Source of the DNA: Acinetobacter tjernbergiae DSM 14971 = CIP 107465 | GTDB lineage: Bacteria > Pseudomonadota > Gammaproteobacteria > Pseudomonadales > Moraxellaceae | Length of the DNA stretch: 32,342 nucleotides | Direction: 5' to 3' | Assembly: GCF_000374425.1 (NCBI RefSeq) | Contig: NZ_KB894381.1 | Span: 1-32,342 of the forward strand | Notes under the pieces: generated by a model | What the model was told of the DNA's origin: nothing | The model's input: the letters and a program-made list of their open reading frames with translations, nothing else | Databases searched by the model: none | In this document: piece by piece, positions 14,016 through 22,907 of the stretch | Numbering within the stretch: the stretch's first letter is position 1 | How the letters are laid out: every line of letters begins with the position of its first letter | Position numbers and translations under genes: made by a program

Positions 14016-16219
14016 ACTAGTTCTTCATTTAGCTTGACTAATACCACTCTAAGTTGAGCTTCTTCATCTTGTAAGTTACGCAGCTTTTGCTCCTTTTGTA
14101 ATGGTAGTTGATTGATTTGCTGCTCAATATTTGTCATTTCTTCAATTCTAGTGGCGAGTTGTTCATGAATTACCGTTTCCCAATAACCTTTTATATATTG
14201 TTGTATATGCTGTTCAATTCCTTGGCTTTGATGATCAAATTGAGTAAGCCATTGCCGTACAGCACGTTCATAGTAAGTTTGTAAAATTTTTGCTTGTTGC
14301 TGCTCTTGCTCTCGTTGAGCCTGAACCTGTTGTTCTTTGAGTTCATTTTCCAACTGAACTATACGCTGCTCAATGCGTAAAATCTCTTTTTGCTTTTGTT
14401 CTAAAGCTATCTGCTCCAATTGATGTGAGGTAATTAAATCCTGTTTACGTATCAAGTCATCATGTAAATTTTGAATATCAGCATTAATTTTCTGTGCTTG
14501 TGCTGTAACTTGTGCTTGAATTTCGGGATCTGGCTTTAAAATAATCTGTGAGGGATTATTTAATAATCCGCCTAGTTTTTCCGTCCATGTCGCTATCGAG
14601 AGTAAATTCAAAATCTGGCCTGCCGTCGATGGTGGCATTTTTTCTACAGTCTTTTTTGCCACTCTCGCCGTTTTCTGAACTGTATGTACAGTTTTTATTG
14701 CTGTCTCACTTAATTTGGCTAATTTACCTACCTTGGTCACTGCTGCGGCTGGTAAAAATAATAATGCCCAGTCAATCACCTCACCTATCGCCCGACCAGC
14801 ATCCGAACCAGATGTGTCATAAATTCTTTCTTCAATATTTGGGATGTATTGATTAAGAACATCCTGCCTATACCGACTTAGATCTCCAATTTGTTCCTCA
14901 AGTTGTTTTAACTCGGTATCTGAAAATACTTTATCAGATGAGATAGTTTGCCCTACCTCATTCTTATTCTTAGCAAACTCTTGCTTTAATTGATAAAGCA
15001 CCGCACTTTGTAAAAAATCTTGCTCATCTATTTGTGGTAATTCTGGTAATCTTAAATTTAGATCATTAATCGTATTTTCAGGCAAATTAATTTGCCCGAA
15101 TTTTTGCATTGCTTGCTGAACAGCTTGAATAAGCTCTGCTTGAATCAATCGTATAGCCTGTGAACCTTGGTTAATAAATATTTCCCATTGTTCAGGGGTC
15201 ACTTTTAATTCATTTAGCACCACACGCAAATTATTTTTTTTTCTTTGAAAAATATCTATTATCAGTCGTTGTAAATCATGTTGTTGCTGCTCTTGCTGTT
15301 GATATAAATCTTTTTTTATATCAATAATTTTTTCTTTTTTCTGTAAAAATAATTGGTGTAATGTTTGGCTCTGCTGCTCATCCAAAAGTTGATTGGCTTG
15401 TTGCTGTTCCTGATTATGGCCTAAAATATTCTCGAGACGAGGGCGTAACTCAGCAAATAAACGTTTAGTCCTAATAATATTGACTTGTTCTTTTGCTTGG
15501 TTGATAAAATCTAGAATCAGTTCGTGATTTAATCCATTACTATGACTACAGATTAATGGTACATCATAACCAGTTGCAATTTTGATCTGTTCCGACCATT
15601 TATCCAAATCAGGTTTTTTCTCACCTAAGCTCACCGCAGTTTCAACTTCATCCCAACGATTAACCAATACCAAAACATGCTTGCCATATGAGCGAATCAG
15701 CTTAATTGCATCAATATCCGAAGATGATGCTCCACGGGGAGCAAGCAAGTATAAAATTGCATCTGCTTGCTGGATTTGAGCAATTGTATAAGCCTGATGT
15801 TTCTCTGAAATTGACCCAAACCCAGGTAAGTCTATGATTTTTAAACATTTCAACCAATCCTGAGGTAAAGATAACATAGCATATTTTGCATTATCAGGTG
15901 CAATGGTTGTCACTTTGCAAAACTGTTCACGGTCTAGCTCTACACTACTTTGGTTAGTATAAATCAGTTGTATATCCTGCTTTTCAGCATACTGAATCAA
16001 GGTCGGTAATGCAGTGGCTTCTTCCTGTGCAGTAAACAACCAACGCTCACCTAATAAACTATTTAAGAGGCTAGTTTTCCCAACTGAAAACGCTCCGACC
16101 AATGCCAAAGTTAAATTTTGCCCTTGGTCATTAAAACTTTGCCAAATATCCTGTACCAAACCCTGATGCCGCTCAGGAAGTTCATCTATCATGTCTTGAA
16201 TATGCTGATGTGCTGTCAT
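14012..16219 (-). CDS. Dynamin-like GTPase, second of the operon
   Basis: The protein has 735 aa with a complete GTPase signature: G1 GAFSVGKTS (residues 42-50), G3 DLPG (130-133) and G4 NRWD (187-190). Long Gln/Glu-rich coiled coils lie near 265-330 and 595-645. A hydrophobic stretch around 475-495 (WALLFLPAAAV) resembles the membrane-inserting tip or paddle found in bacterial dynamin-like proteins. The gene lies 18 bases after the first GTPase and overlaps the third. A membrane remodelling or membrane-sensing role is inferred from family architecture; no direct evidence of target is visible. Confidence 0.85.
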   Translation of the reverse strand: MTAHQHIQDMIDELPERHQGLVQDIWQSFNDQGQNLTLALVGAFSVGKTSLLNSLLGERWLFTAQEEATALPTLIQYAEKQDIQLIYTNQSSVELDREQFCKVTTIAPDNAKYAMLSLPQDWLKCLKIIDLPGFGSISEKHQAYTIAQIQQADAILYLLAPRGASSSDIDAIKLIRSYGKHVLVLVNRWDEVETAVSLGEKKPDLDKWSEQIKIATGYDVPLICSHSNGLNHELILDFINQAKEQVNIIRTKRLFAELRPRLENILGHNQEQQQANQLLDEQQSQTLHQLFLQKKEKIIDIKKDLYQQQEQQQHDLQRLIIDIFQRKKNNLRVVLNELKVTPEQWEIFINQGSQAIRLIQAELIQAVQQAMQKFGQINLPENTINDLNLRLPELPQIDEQDFLQSAVLYQLKQEFAKNKNEVGQTISSDKVFSDTELKQLEEQIGDLSRYRQDVLNQYIPNIEERIYDTSGSDAGRAIGEVIDWALLFLPAAAVTKVGKLAKLSETAIKTVHTVQKTARVAKKTVEKMPPSTAGQILNLLSIATWTEKLGGLLNNPSQIILKPDPEIQAQVTAQAQKINADIQNLHDDLIRKQDLITSHQLEQIALEQKQKEILRIEQRIVQLENELKEQQVQAQREQEQQQAKILQTYYERAVRQWLTQFDHQSQGIEQHIQQYIKGYWETVIHEQLATRIEEMTNIEQQINQLPLQKEQKLRNLQDEEAQLRVVLVKLNEELV

Positions 16220-16237
16220 GTCTTTTTCTCACAGGAT

Positions 16238-18571
16238 TTAATAACTACTTTCCAAAGCATCGTGTGTCATGGAAATTAAAGATTTCGTTTTAGACAAACC
16301 TTGTTGTAGATCAACTCTACGAGCATCTATTTTGGCTTGTCCTTGCACAATTAAATCCTGTACTTGTTTTCGTTGCATCAATTTTGCATTTAATGGTTCT
16401 TCCAATTGCTCTTTGACTTGGCGTTGCAACAAATTCAACTGCTCATCAAAAACCTGTTGAATATGAGGTTGTACCTGCTCTTGTAATTGACGGATAAATC
16501 GAACTAAAACACCTGATGTATTGTGTAATAACTGTTGATGTGTGTCTTCAATCAATTGCTGACGACTGGCATTCATTTGGTCTTCAATACGTTTACGCTG
16601 ACGCTCAACTTTTGCAACTTCTTGTTCATACTTTTGTTGAATACGCTCAGCACTCATACGTTTACGTCCTTTATCCTCCTCCTCTTTTTGAACTTTTTCT
16701 AGAAAAGCTTCTTTATTTGCAATCGCTCGCTGGGTTTCCTTATATTCTGTTTCCCATTTCAAAACATTGCTTTCATCATAATCAATATAATTTACCTGTT
16801 TGGTAAAGCCCATCCATCCAAAAATCCCCCAACTTGGTTCAGTACGTGAACGTGTGATTTGCTGAGCTTGTGGTCTCCCGCCTAAACTTGTTCTTGCTCG
16901 CTCTGCACGTAACAATGAATTTTTTGCATTCTCCAAAGCCATTGGACTAGCTTGGCTATTTACAATATCATGCTCAAGTTTTTCAATTTCCTGTCTTTTT
17001 TGCAAAATCTCTTGCTCAAGTTTTGCTTGCTCGGAGAAATAACTATTGATTTCACTAAAATCAACATCAAAACTCAAATCTAAGCTTGGTAAACTAAAAT
17101 TAATGCCTGAAATACTTTGTTTTAAATGTGCGGCATGTTCTTCTAACTCTTTTGCATAATCCGCTCTTAAATCTGCTAACTGTGCATCGATATCTTTACT
17201 TTGCCGCTTCATAGTACTATTTACCTCTACAACTGCAATTTCATATTGCTGTTGTAATTGGCTTGGAAGTTGAATGTTCCGACTTCCTTTAACAATTTGA
17301 CCCTCTACATATCGTACAGTCACCTGACTTTCAATATCCGCCTGTAAATCCTCTAAAGGCGAAATCAATTTCTCTTTTAAATCAGCAATTAAATATGTTG
17401 CTACCCGATGATGCTCTGTCCGTGCATTATCGTTAGTAATCTTAAGCTCTTGCTGTAAATTTTTGATTTCTAAATCAAGTTTTTCACTTTCTCGCTGTCT
17501 TTCAGCAATAGTCTGGCTGGAGTTTAACTGTTGTAATTCTTCTTGAATAAACTCACTTAATTCTGTCTGAATCGAAACCAAAGTACGTAAAGGCTTTTTA
17601 TAAATTTCATCTAATGCTTCACCTGTTGAGAGCATATCACTGATTCTTTTTGATAATATACTAATATTAGAACGTTCTCTTTTATCCTGTTCCTTGGACA
17701 ATGCCCACGCCGCACTTACTCCAATAAGATGTTCATTATTGGTCATTACATCTAAATCTTGCTCAGAAATATCAAATAAGTTTTTTCTAAAATTATTTTT
17801 TACATGTTGATATTTCTGTGACTCTCGTTCTGCTAATGACTTTTGTTGGTCAAATGGATCCTGTGGTTCGAGAACACTATCCCACATATTTACTACTGTC
17901 AGAAATTTATTAAAATTTTTACGAATAGTACCCGATAAAAACTGCCATTCTGTTGCATTACCACCCAATTGTTGTGTACTTTGCACCCAAATTGCAATAT
18001 GAGCTTCATCAATCGCTCTATGGGTAATACCCTCATGATATTCAACTACGGATTGCAATCCTGGCGTATCAATCAATACAAGCCCCTGATCTAACAATGG
18101 ATGTGAAGTAAAAATTTCAATACGATCAAGTTGTTGTCTAGCACTTGCATGAGTCGTATCTAATTCTGTACTCCATTTTTCCAAAGTATCAGTGTCATTT
18201 TCTAACCATTCAATATCTTGTATATTTCCATCTTGAAAATGGATACGAATAAAACGATGCTCTACACCTTCTGGCAATCTCCGTACAAACGTATTGATTG
18301 CTGTAGTTGCTTCTTGAGCTGACCGCAATAATAAAATGTTAAGTAAAGCATTAACTAAAGTAGATTTCCCTCGAGAGAACTCACCAATCACAACCAATTT
18401 AACTTCTTCACCAGACTCTAATGATTTTTGTATATCATCAAACTTCTGTGTAATATGAGTCAGTTCTTGTTGTCCAAATTGCTGAAATAATACTTCTGTT
18501 TGATCTAAATAATTCACTGCATCCTGAATTTTTTCTTTACGGATCTGCAATCCTTCATTAAGGTAGTTCAC
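16238..18571 (-). CDS. Dynamin-like GTPase, first gene of the operon
   Basis: The protein has 777 aa and begins at a GTG; GGAG lies 11 bases upstream and no in-frame ATG precedes the GTPase motifs. The GTPase domain has G1 GEFSRGKST (residues 63-71), a candidate G2 threonine at 90, G3 DTPG (168-171) and G4 NMWD (228-231). Coiled-coil stalk segments are near 345-385, 515-545 and 605-660. An aromatic loop around 576-592 (SWGIFGWMGF) could be a membrane-binding paddle. It heads an eight-gene operon divergent from fic. Homologous tandem dynamin-like pairs include LeoA/LeoBC of the Eleos anti-phage system, but the partners here are different. Confidence 0.87.
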   Translation of the reverse strand: MNYLNEGLQIRKEKIQDAVNYLDQTEVLFQQFGQQELTHITQKFDDIQKSLESGEEVKLVVIGEFSRGKSTLVNALLNILLLRSAQEATTAINTFVRRLPEGVEHRFIRIHFQDGNIQDIEWLENDTDTLEKWSTELDTTHASARQQLDRIEIFTSHPLLDQGLVLIDTPGLQSVVEYHEGITHRAIDEAHIAIWVQSTQQLGGNATEWQFLSGTIRKNFNKFLTVVNMWDSVLEPQDPFDQQKSLAERESQKYQHVKNNFRKNLFDISEQDLDVMTNNEHLIGVSAAWALSKEQDKRERSNISILSKRISDMLSTGEALDEIYKKPLRTLVSIQTELSEFIQEELQQLNSSQTIAERQRESEKLDLEIKNLQQELKITNDNARTEHHRVATYLIADLKEKLISPLEDLQADIESQVTVRYVEGQIVKGSRNIQLPSQLQQQYEIAVVEVNSTMKRQSKDIDAQLADLRADYAKELEEHAAHLKQSISGINFSLPSLDLSFDVDFSEINSYFSEQAKLEQEILQKRQEIEKLEHDIVNSQASPMALENAKNSLLRAERARTSLGGRPQAQQITRSRTEPSWGIFGWMGFTKQVNYIDYDESNVLKWETEYKETQRAIANKEAFLEKVQKEEEDKGRKRMSAERIQQKYEQEVAKVERQRKRIEDQMNASRQQLIEDTHQQLLHNTSGVLVRFIRQLQEQVQPHIQQVFDEQLNLLQRQVKEQLEEPLNAKLMQRKQVQDLIVQGQAKIDARRVDLQQGLSKTKSLISMTHDALESSY

Positions 18572-18621
18572 TACTAACCATACTCCAAAAAATACTTATT
18601 TTTTAAATAGCTATCTAATAT

Positions 18622-18651
18622 AGCATACCATCTGTTATATATTTTTTACAA
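18622..18651 (-). promoter_or_regulatory. Candidate promoter of the dynamin operon
   Basis: Read on the minus strand, TTGTAA (18651-18646) and TATGCT (18627-18622) are spaced by 18 bases, with TG one base before the -10 (extended -10). It lies about 50 bases upstream of the GTG start. The surrounding DNA is AT-rich, so this is only the best candidate. Confidence 0.4.
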
Positions 18652-18755
18652 ATGAAACCAGACTTAATCCAATCAATAGTTACTAGAAATTTTGAAATAC
18701 TTTTACTTAAAATTACTTCTATGATTTCTATCATTCACAACAATCTAAATCACCT

Positions 18756-18785
18756 ATTTGACTCACTCAATGAGTCAAATATACA
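18756..18785 (+). promoter_or_regulatory. fic promoter overlapped by a perfect inverted repeat (operator)
   Basis: ATTTGACTCA (18756-18765), a 5-base spacer and TGAGTCAAAT (18771-18780) form a perfect 10-bp inverted repeat. A -35 TTGACT (18758-18763) and a -10 TATACA (18780-18785) with 16-base spacing lie within or touching it, so a protein bound here would block RNA polymerase. The fic product has a C-terminal winged helix that could be the binder. Confidence 0.7.
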
Positions 18786-18830
18786 CTACAATCTACTCAC
18801 TCCTCTTTGTTCTATCAAGGAATGACCATC

Positions 18831-19955
18831 ATGTATGATGACTGGATTTGGAAACACCCCAACTGGACAGTCTTTACGTGGAAAGATGAAAAGATTCTTC
18901 CTCTTACCAGACACATTCATCAAAAAATCGGCATCTTGCTCGGGCAAAGTCAGCATAACCCTGAAAAAGAACACCTTATCCTAGACAACCTGATTGCTAA
19001 TCTTGTTTCATCTTCAGCGATTGAAAATGAAACTCTGAATGTTTATTCGCTGCGTTCATCTCTCGCAAAACGTCTAGGTGTCTCGCTGGAGTACCCCTAT
19101 CCAAGCTCAGAGCGTTCAGATGGTCTAGCCAATATCGTGCTAGATGCCTTAAATAATTTTGAACAAGGCCTATCTACTGAAAGATTATTTCGGTGGCACC
19201 AATGGCTATTTAATGAAACTGACTGGACAATGCAGCGTATTCGTATTGGTCAATTACGTGGACATGAACCTATGCAGGTTGTATCTGGACGGATGGACTA
19301 CCCTACTGTGCATTTTGAAGCTCCACCACGAGATGGTTTAGAGCAACGTTTAGATGAATTTATCCAGTGGTTTAATAACAGCAGAACCAATACCCTGCTT
19401 GACCCACTGATTCGAGCTGGAATAACTCACCTGTGGTTTGTGACACTCCACCCTTTTGATGATGGTAATGGACGTATTACACGTACACTGACTGACTTAG
19501 CTTTAGCTCAAATGGATCAACAAAGTATTCGTCTATATGCGATGTCACCTGTCATTTTAAATAAGCGTAAGAGTTATTATGAAATTCTTGAAGCCACTCA
19601 AAAAAGTGATTCTGATATTACAGCATGGTTAGTTTGGTTTTTACAGGCACTCAATGAAAGCCTTGAGCAGACATTAAAGAGTATTGAAAGGACACTTCTA
19701 AAAAGTACATTTTGGCAGTTTTTTCCAGAAGTAGATTTACATGAGGGACAGCGAAAGATTTTAAATCGACTGCTTGATGGTGGGGAGAATGGTTTTGAGC
19801 ATGGGATAAGTGCATCCCAATATCAGAAAGTAGCGAAAGTCAGTCGAGCGACTGCAACTCGCCATCTCACTAATTTACTAGAAAAAGGCTGTATTGTGAA
19901 ACTGGAGGGTGGTGGAAGAAATACGAGGTATCAAATTAAAATTTATAACCTCTAG
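18831..19955 (+). CDS. Fic-domain protein with N-terminal DUF4172-like domain and C-terminal winged helix
   Basis: The protein has 374 aa from the ATG at 18831, with AAGGA 9 bases upstream; earlier in-frame TTG and ATG codons fit the ribosome site less well. The Fic catalytic motif is intact (HPFDDGNGRITR), so transfer of AMP or another nucleotide-derived group to a protein target is expected. Before it, SSAIEN fits the (S/T)xxxE(G/N) inhibitory helix that holds class II Fic enzymes in check. The C-terminus (about residues 310-374) has a helix-turn-helix pattern (SASQYQKVAKVSRATATRHL) followed by a wing. The domain order matches DUF4172-Fic-wHTH proteins. It probably represses its own promoter. 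It diverges from the dynamin operon; a link between the two is possible but unproven. Confidence 0.88.
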   Translation: MYDDWIWKHPNWTVFTWKDEKILPLTRHIHQKIGILLGQSQHNPEKEHLILDNLIANLVSSSAIENETLNVYSLRSSLAKRLGVSLEYPYPSSERSDGLANIVLDALNNFEQGLSTERLFRWHQWLFNETDWTMQRIRIGQLRGHEPMQVVSGRMDYPTVHFEAPPRDGLEQRLDEFIQWFNNSRTNTLLDPLIRAGITHLWFVTLHPFDDGNGRITRTLTDLALAQMDQQSIRLYAMSPVILNKRKSYYEILEATQKSDSDITAWLVWFLQALNESLEQTLKSIERTLLKSTFWQFFPEVDLHEGQRKILNRLLDGGENGFEHGISASQYQKVAKVSRATATRHLTNLLEKGCIVKLEGGGRNTRYQIKIYNL

Positions 19956-20017
19956 TATATTTCTTTATAAATATTAAAATTATCTCTTCCTTAATAGTGC
20001 ATATTACAAAATAATAA

Positions 20018-20048
20018 ACACATTCTATAGCAAACCTATAGAATGTGT
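20018..20048. terminator. Long hairpin between convergent fic and TIR/NTPase genes
   Basis: A perfect 13-bp stem ACACATTCTATAG / CTATAGAATGTGT with a 5-base loop. On the minus strand it is followed by a T-rich tail, so it most likely terminates the NTPase transcript; on the plus strand it may also slow read-through from fic. Confidence 0.8.
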
Positions 20049-20053
20049 AAAAT

Positions 20054-22138
20054 TTAATTCAATTGTTTCAATGCTTGATTGCTTGTAGCTCTGATTTGAT
20101 CGGCAACCTTAACATTTATGTTGTCCTGAATCCATTGTTTTTCTCTATAATCAACATTATGAAGATATAGATGACCAACAACTAACTGTTGTAACAATGA
20201 ATATACTAATGGATTATTTTCATTCTCTTTTTTAATCTTCTTAATCAAAGATTTTGGCAATTCTTTCTGAATTATCAGTCGTGAATATAAATCAACAAGA
20301 AAGTAAGCTGGTGTATCTTTTTGTTCTGTCAATTTTTCTGATATTTCCAATAATTGGCTATGTGCAGTAGACTTGGAAATAAGTTGAATAATATACATAC
20401 AAATACTAAAACAAATTTGATGTATAATTTTCTCTGCAACTTTTTTTGATTCTTCAGGAGATATTTCTCCTTTATCAGAAACAATTGACTTAATAAACTC
20501 TTTTAGATCATTTTCTGTATCTTTAAATATATTCAAATAGAAATTCAAAACTTTAAGGCCGTTATCATATGCAACCATTAGTATGTCACTTAAATCATTT
20601 CTATTAATTGAAGAGTGTCTATTTTTTGCTATCTGACCAAGGACTTCGATGCTTCTAATTGATGAAGTTGCTTGTTGAAATAAACTAAAATCTATTTTTT
20701 CTTCAAGTTCACTTTTTTTAATATCTAATTCTTTCTCATCAACAGAAAGATCGAACAAATCAGAATTTTCATTCGCATCCTCTATTTTTTCTTTATTCCT
20801 ATAATAAAGTTCTCGTTGATCCTCAGAATTTTTATCTTCATAAACAACTTTTTGAATTTCTTCTCCTAATAGCCCTTTAAACGCCTTACATTGCTCAAGG
20901 TTCATATCAAAAACAGAAATACCATCCATTAAACATATAGCATGATTAAGAATTTCTTGTAAAATATTAGTTGATCTTAAATGATGAACTAAAAAAATTA
21001 ATATATTAGCTTTATTTTCATTATGCATATTTTTACAAAGTAGAGTAATTTCATCAGCTAATTCAATAGCATTATCGGCCAAGTGTTTAGCACAACAAAA
21101 ATAATATAAATACTTTTGTGAGAAACGCATTGAATCATCGTCTGGAGTGACAAACACACCCGAACTCAATAAAACTTTTTTAATATCTCTTGGGGCAATA
21201 TATTTACTAGAATACTCAGCTATAATTTGATTTAATTCTTCATCACAAATTGACTCTAGATTATGAGCATACAAATAATAAGCTAAAAAAGATAAGAAAT
21301 TTAAAAAACCATCTAAATCATTCGTTAAAGATATATTTGCTTTTTTAAGCATCCCTGTTAGCAATACATAATAGCATTGCCCATATGAAGTTAGCTGATA
21401 ATTATTATTTGTACTCATATTTTCTAATGTTTGAATAATAGTTAGAATATAAATCGGCCTAGAGTCCATTATATTCTTCTTCATTAAGATATCAAAGTGA
21501 TTTGCCAGTGTATCTATTTTACCATACATTTCATTATCAGTTTTTAAAACATCTATATCTTCACCAATACTATACCATTTCTTATAAAGCTCATTCCTCT
21601 TTGCATATCCAAAGTTTAATATTTCAACCTCTTTAAGTTTATATTTTAAATACTTATTACTATTCATAAAAAAATTGTTTTTATCAACAAAAATAAAAAC
21701 TTTAAAGAACTTTTCGGTAATTTCACTTAAAAATCTATCTAAAACATTATCTTTTAAACGTTGTTTTGAAAAATTATCAATAAGTAAAATTGTTTTGCTT
21801 GAATCCATGGAAAAACTCAAACCGAATCTTTCATTAAAATCTTGTAATATTTGTTTTTCATCTATATTTTTAAGATTTTCTGCATTAACAATAATTGGAC
21901 TATAACCTTGACATAGATAATCTTTAGCCAATCTTTTCATTAATGTTGTTTTTCCAGACTCTTCATTACCTAGGAAATAAATATAATTATATTTATCTAA
22001 AACTTCACCAACTGTCCACTTATATTTTTTAACTGTTAAATTATCATCAACACATTTAATATCAGGATAAACAAAAATATCATCTATTGTTATAAAATCT
22101 TTCTTAGAATGTTTTATTGTAACTCCCAGATCATTCAA
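20054..22138 (-). CDS. STAND/NACHT-like P-loop NTPase, probably the second part of a TIR-NTPase protein
   Basis: The annotated reading has 694 aa from a TTG at 22138 with no ribosome site. Walker A is GNEESGKT (residues 57-64) and Walker B is ILLIDN (117-122), as in STAND/NACHT signal-transducing NTPases. The rest is helical and very AT-rich, with a helical C-terminal part that could be the sensor. The same frame stays open upstream through 22190 into the end of the TIR gene. A one-base deletion in the A8 tract at 22195-22202 would join both into one protein of about 870 aa. TIR-NACHT proteins are known bacterial immune receptors that sense infection and deplete NAD+. Whether the two parts are made separately or as a fusion cannot be told from sequence. 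Confidence 0.75.
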   Translation of the reverse strand: MNDLGVTIKHSKKDFITIDDIFVYPDIKCVDDNLTVKKYKWTVGEVLDKYNYIYFLGNEESGKTTLMKRLAKDYLCQGYSPIIVNAENLKNIDEKQILQDFNERFGLSFSMDSSKTILLIDNFSKQRLKDNVLDRFLSEITEKFFKVFIFVDKNNFFMNSNKYLKYKLKEVEILNFGYAKRNELYKKWYSIGEDIDVLKTDNEMYGKIDTLANHFDILMKKNIMDSRPIYILTIIQTLENMSTNNNYQLTSYGQCYYVLLTGMLKKANISLTNDLDGFLNFLSFLAYYLYAHNLESICDEELNQIIAEYSSKYIAPRDIKKVLLSSGVFVTPDDDSMRFSQKYLYYFCCAKHLADNAIELADEITLLCKNMHNENKANILIFLVHHLRSTNILQEILNHAICLMDGISVFDMNLEQCKAFKGLLGEEIQKVVYEDKNSEDQRELYYRNKEKIEDANENSDLFDLSVDEKELDIKKSELEEKIDFSLFQQATSSIRSIEVLGQIAKNRHSSINRNDLSDILMVAYDNGLKVLNFYLNIFKDTENDLKEFIKSIVSDKGEISPEESKKVAEKIIHQICFSICMYIIQLISKSTAHSQLLEISEKLTEQKDTPAYFLVDLYSRLIIQKELPKSLIKKIKKENENNPLVYSLLQQLVVGHLYLHNVDYREKQWIQDNINVKVADQIRATSNQALKQLN

Positions 22139-22190
22139 GTATTTATCAAAAGAAATTAACCCACTAGAATAGCAACTAGATATTGTTAAT

Positions 22191-22658
22191 TCACTTTTTT
22201 TTAATATTATTACTAGTCAAACTTTTTAATACCTTTGCTAGTTCATCAGAAATTTCTGTATAAACATCATCTTCATCATCCCACTTAATTACTGGCTTCG
22301 CATCTTTCGGTTGACATTTCAAATCATAAAAAATCGTATGAGTCCAGTTACACTTTCTTAAAACTACTGGGAATATATTTGCCTTACCAATTTTTTGCTT
22401 ATCAAGTGCATATTCTAATTCTTTGTCAATACAATAATCCGAAGCTAAATAATCTGAGCTAATTAAGCAAATAAATATTGTGCTTTGTTCAAGAGCTTCT
22501 TGAATTGAATCTTCTAAAGATTGCCCTGTCAAAATATTTCCATCATGCCAAAGTGAAGCGTTAAACCCTTTCAAGACTGGTTTCAAATATTTCAGTAATT
22601 TTAACTTGAATTGTTCATCTTCATGACAATAACTAAGAAAGACATTCAAATTTGACAC
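22191..22658 (-). CDS. TIR-domain protein, likely NADase effector
   Basis: The protein has 155 aa and begins at a GTG with GAGGA about 5 bases upstream. It is almost entirely one TIR domain: the first strand and loop VFLSYCHEDEQF (residues 6-17), the BB-loop region WHDGNILTGQSL, the strand FICLISSDYLAS and the helix with CIDKELEYAL, where Glu80 occupies the position of the catalytic glutamate of NAD+-cleaving TIR enzymes. The C-terminus runs into SNNIKKK at an A8 tract and stops, while the following NTPase is open in the +1 frame. It is therefore most likely the effector end of a TIR-STAND immune receptor. Confidence 0.82.
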   Translation of the reverse strand: MSNLNVFLSYCHEDEQFKLKLLKYLKPVLKGFNASLWHDGNILTGQSLEDSIQEALEQSTIFICLISSDYLASDYCIDKELEYALDKQKIGKANIFPVVLRKCNWTHTIFYDLKCQPKDAKPVIKWDDEDDVYTEISDELAKVLKSLTSNNIKKK

Positions 22659-22706
22659 GTTATCCTCATTTTTAATAAATTTTAAATTTCATCTTTTATA
22701 CACGGA

Positions 22707-22902
22707 CTAACAACAAAAAAAAAGGAACTTATTGCGAATACCACTAATTTTCAGCATAAATTGAATTATTTCAGCCAGCACTCTATTAAATATAAAACCA
22801 CCAACAAAACTTACGACATAAATTGACGTGCTCAACCAAAAATACCAAAAGATTATTTCAATCAATGATAGACTACTGAAAACTGCATCGACTTTTATAC
22901 TC
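22707..22902 (-). CDS. Possible small membrane protein, uncertain
   Basis: An open frame of 65 aa from the ATG at 22902 (79 aa from a TTG at 22946) contains one or two hydrophobic segments (SLIEIIFWYFWLSTSIYVVS and FVGGFIFNRVL). It lies directly upstream of the TIR gene in the same direction and its 5' end abuts or overlaps the start of the divergent methyltransferase. There is no convincing ribosome site and no family I recognise. It may be the first gene of the TIR operon or just an AT-rich chance frame. Confidence 0.25.
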
Positions 22903-22907
22903 ATTTC

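Noticed and set aside
18786..18974. 62-aa minus-strand frame over the fic start
   Set aside because: Overlaps the fic ribosome site and N-terminus in antisense, with no protein features.
21675..21905. 76-aa plus-strand frame inside the NTPase gene
   Set aside because: AT-rich shadow of the Walker-motif region.
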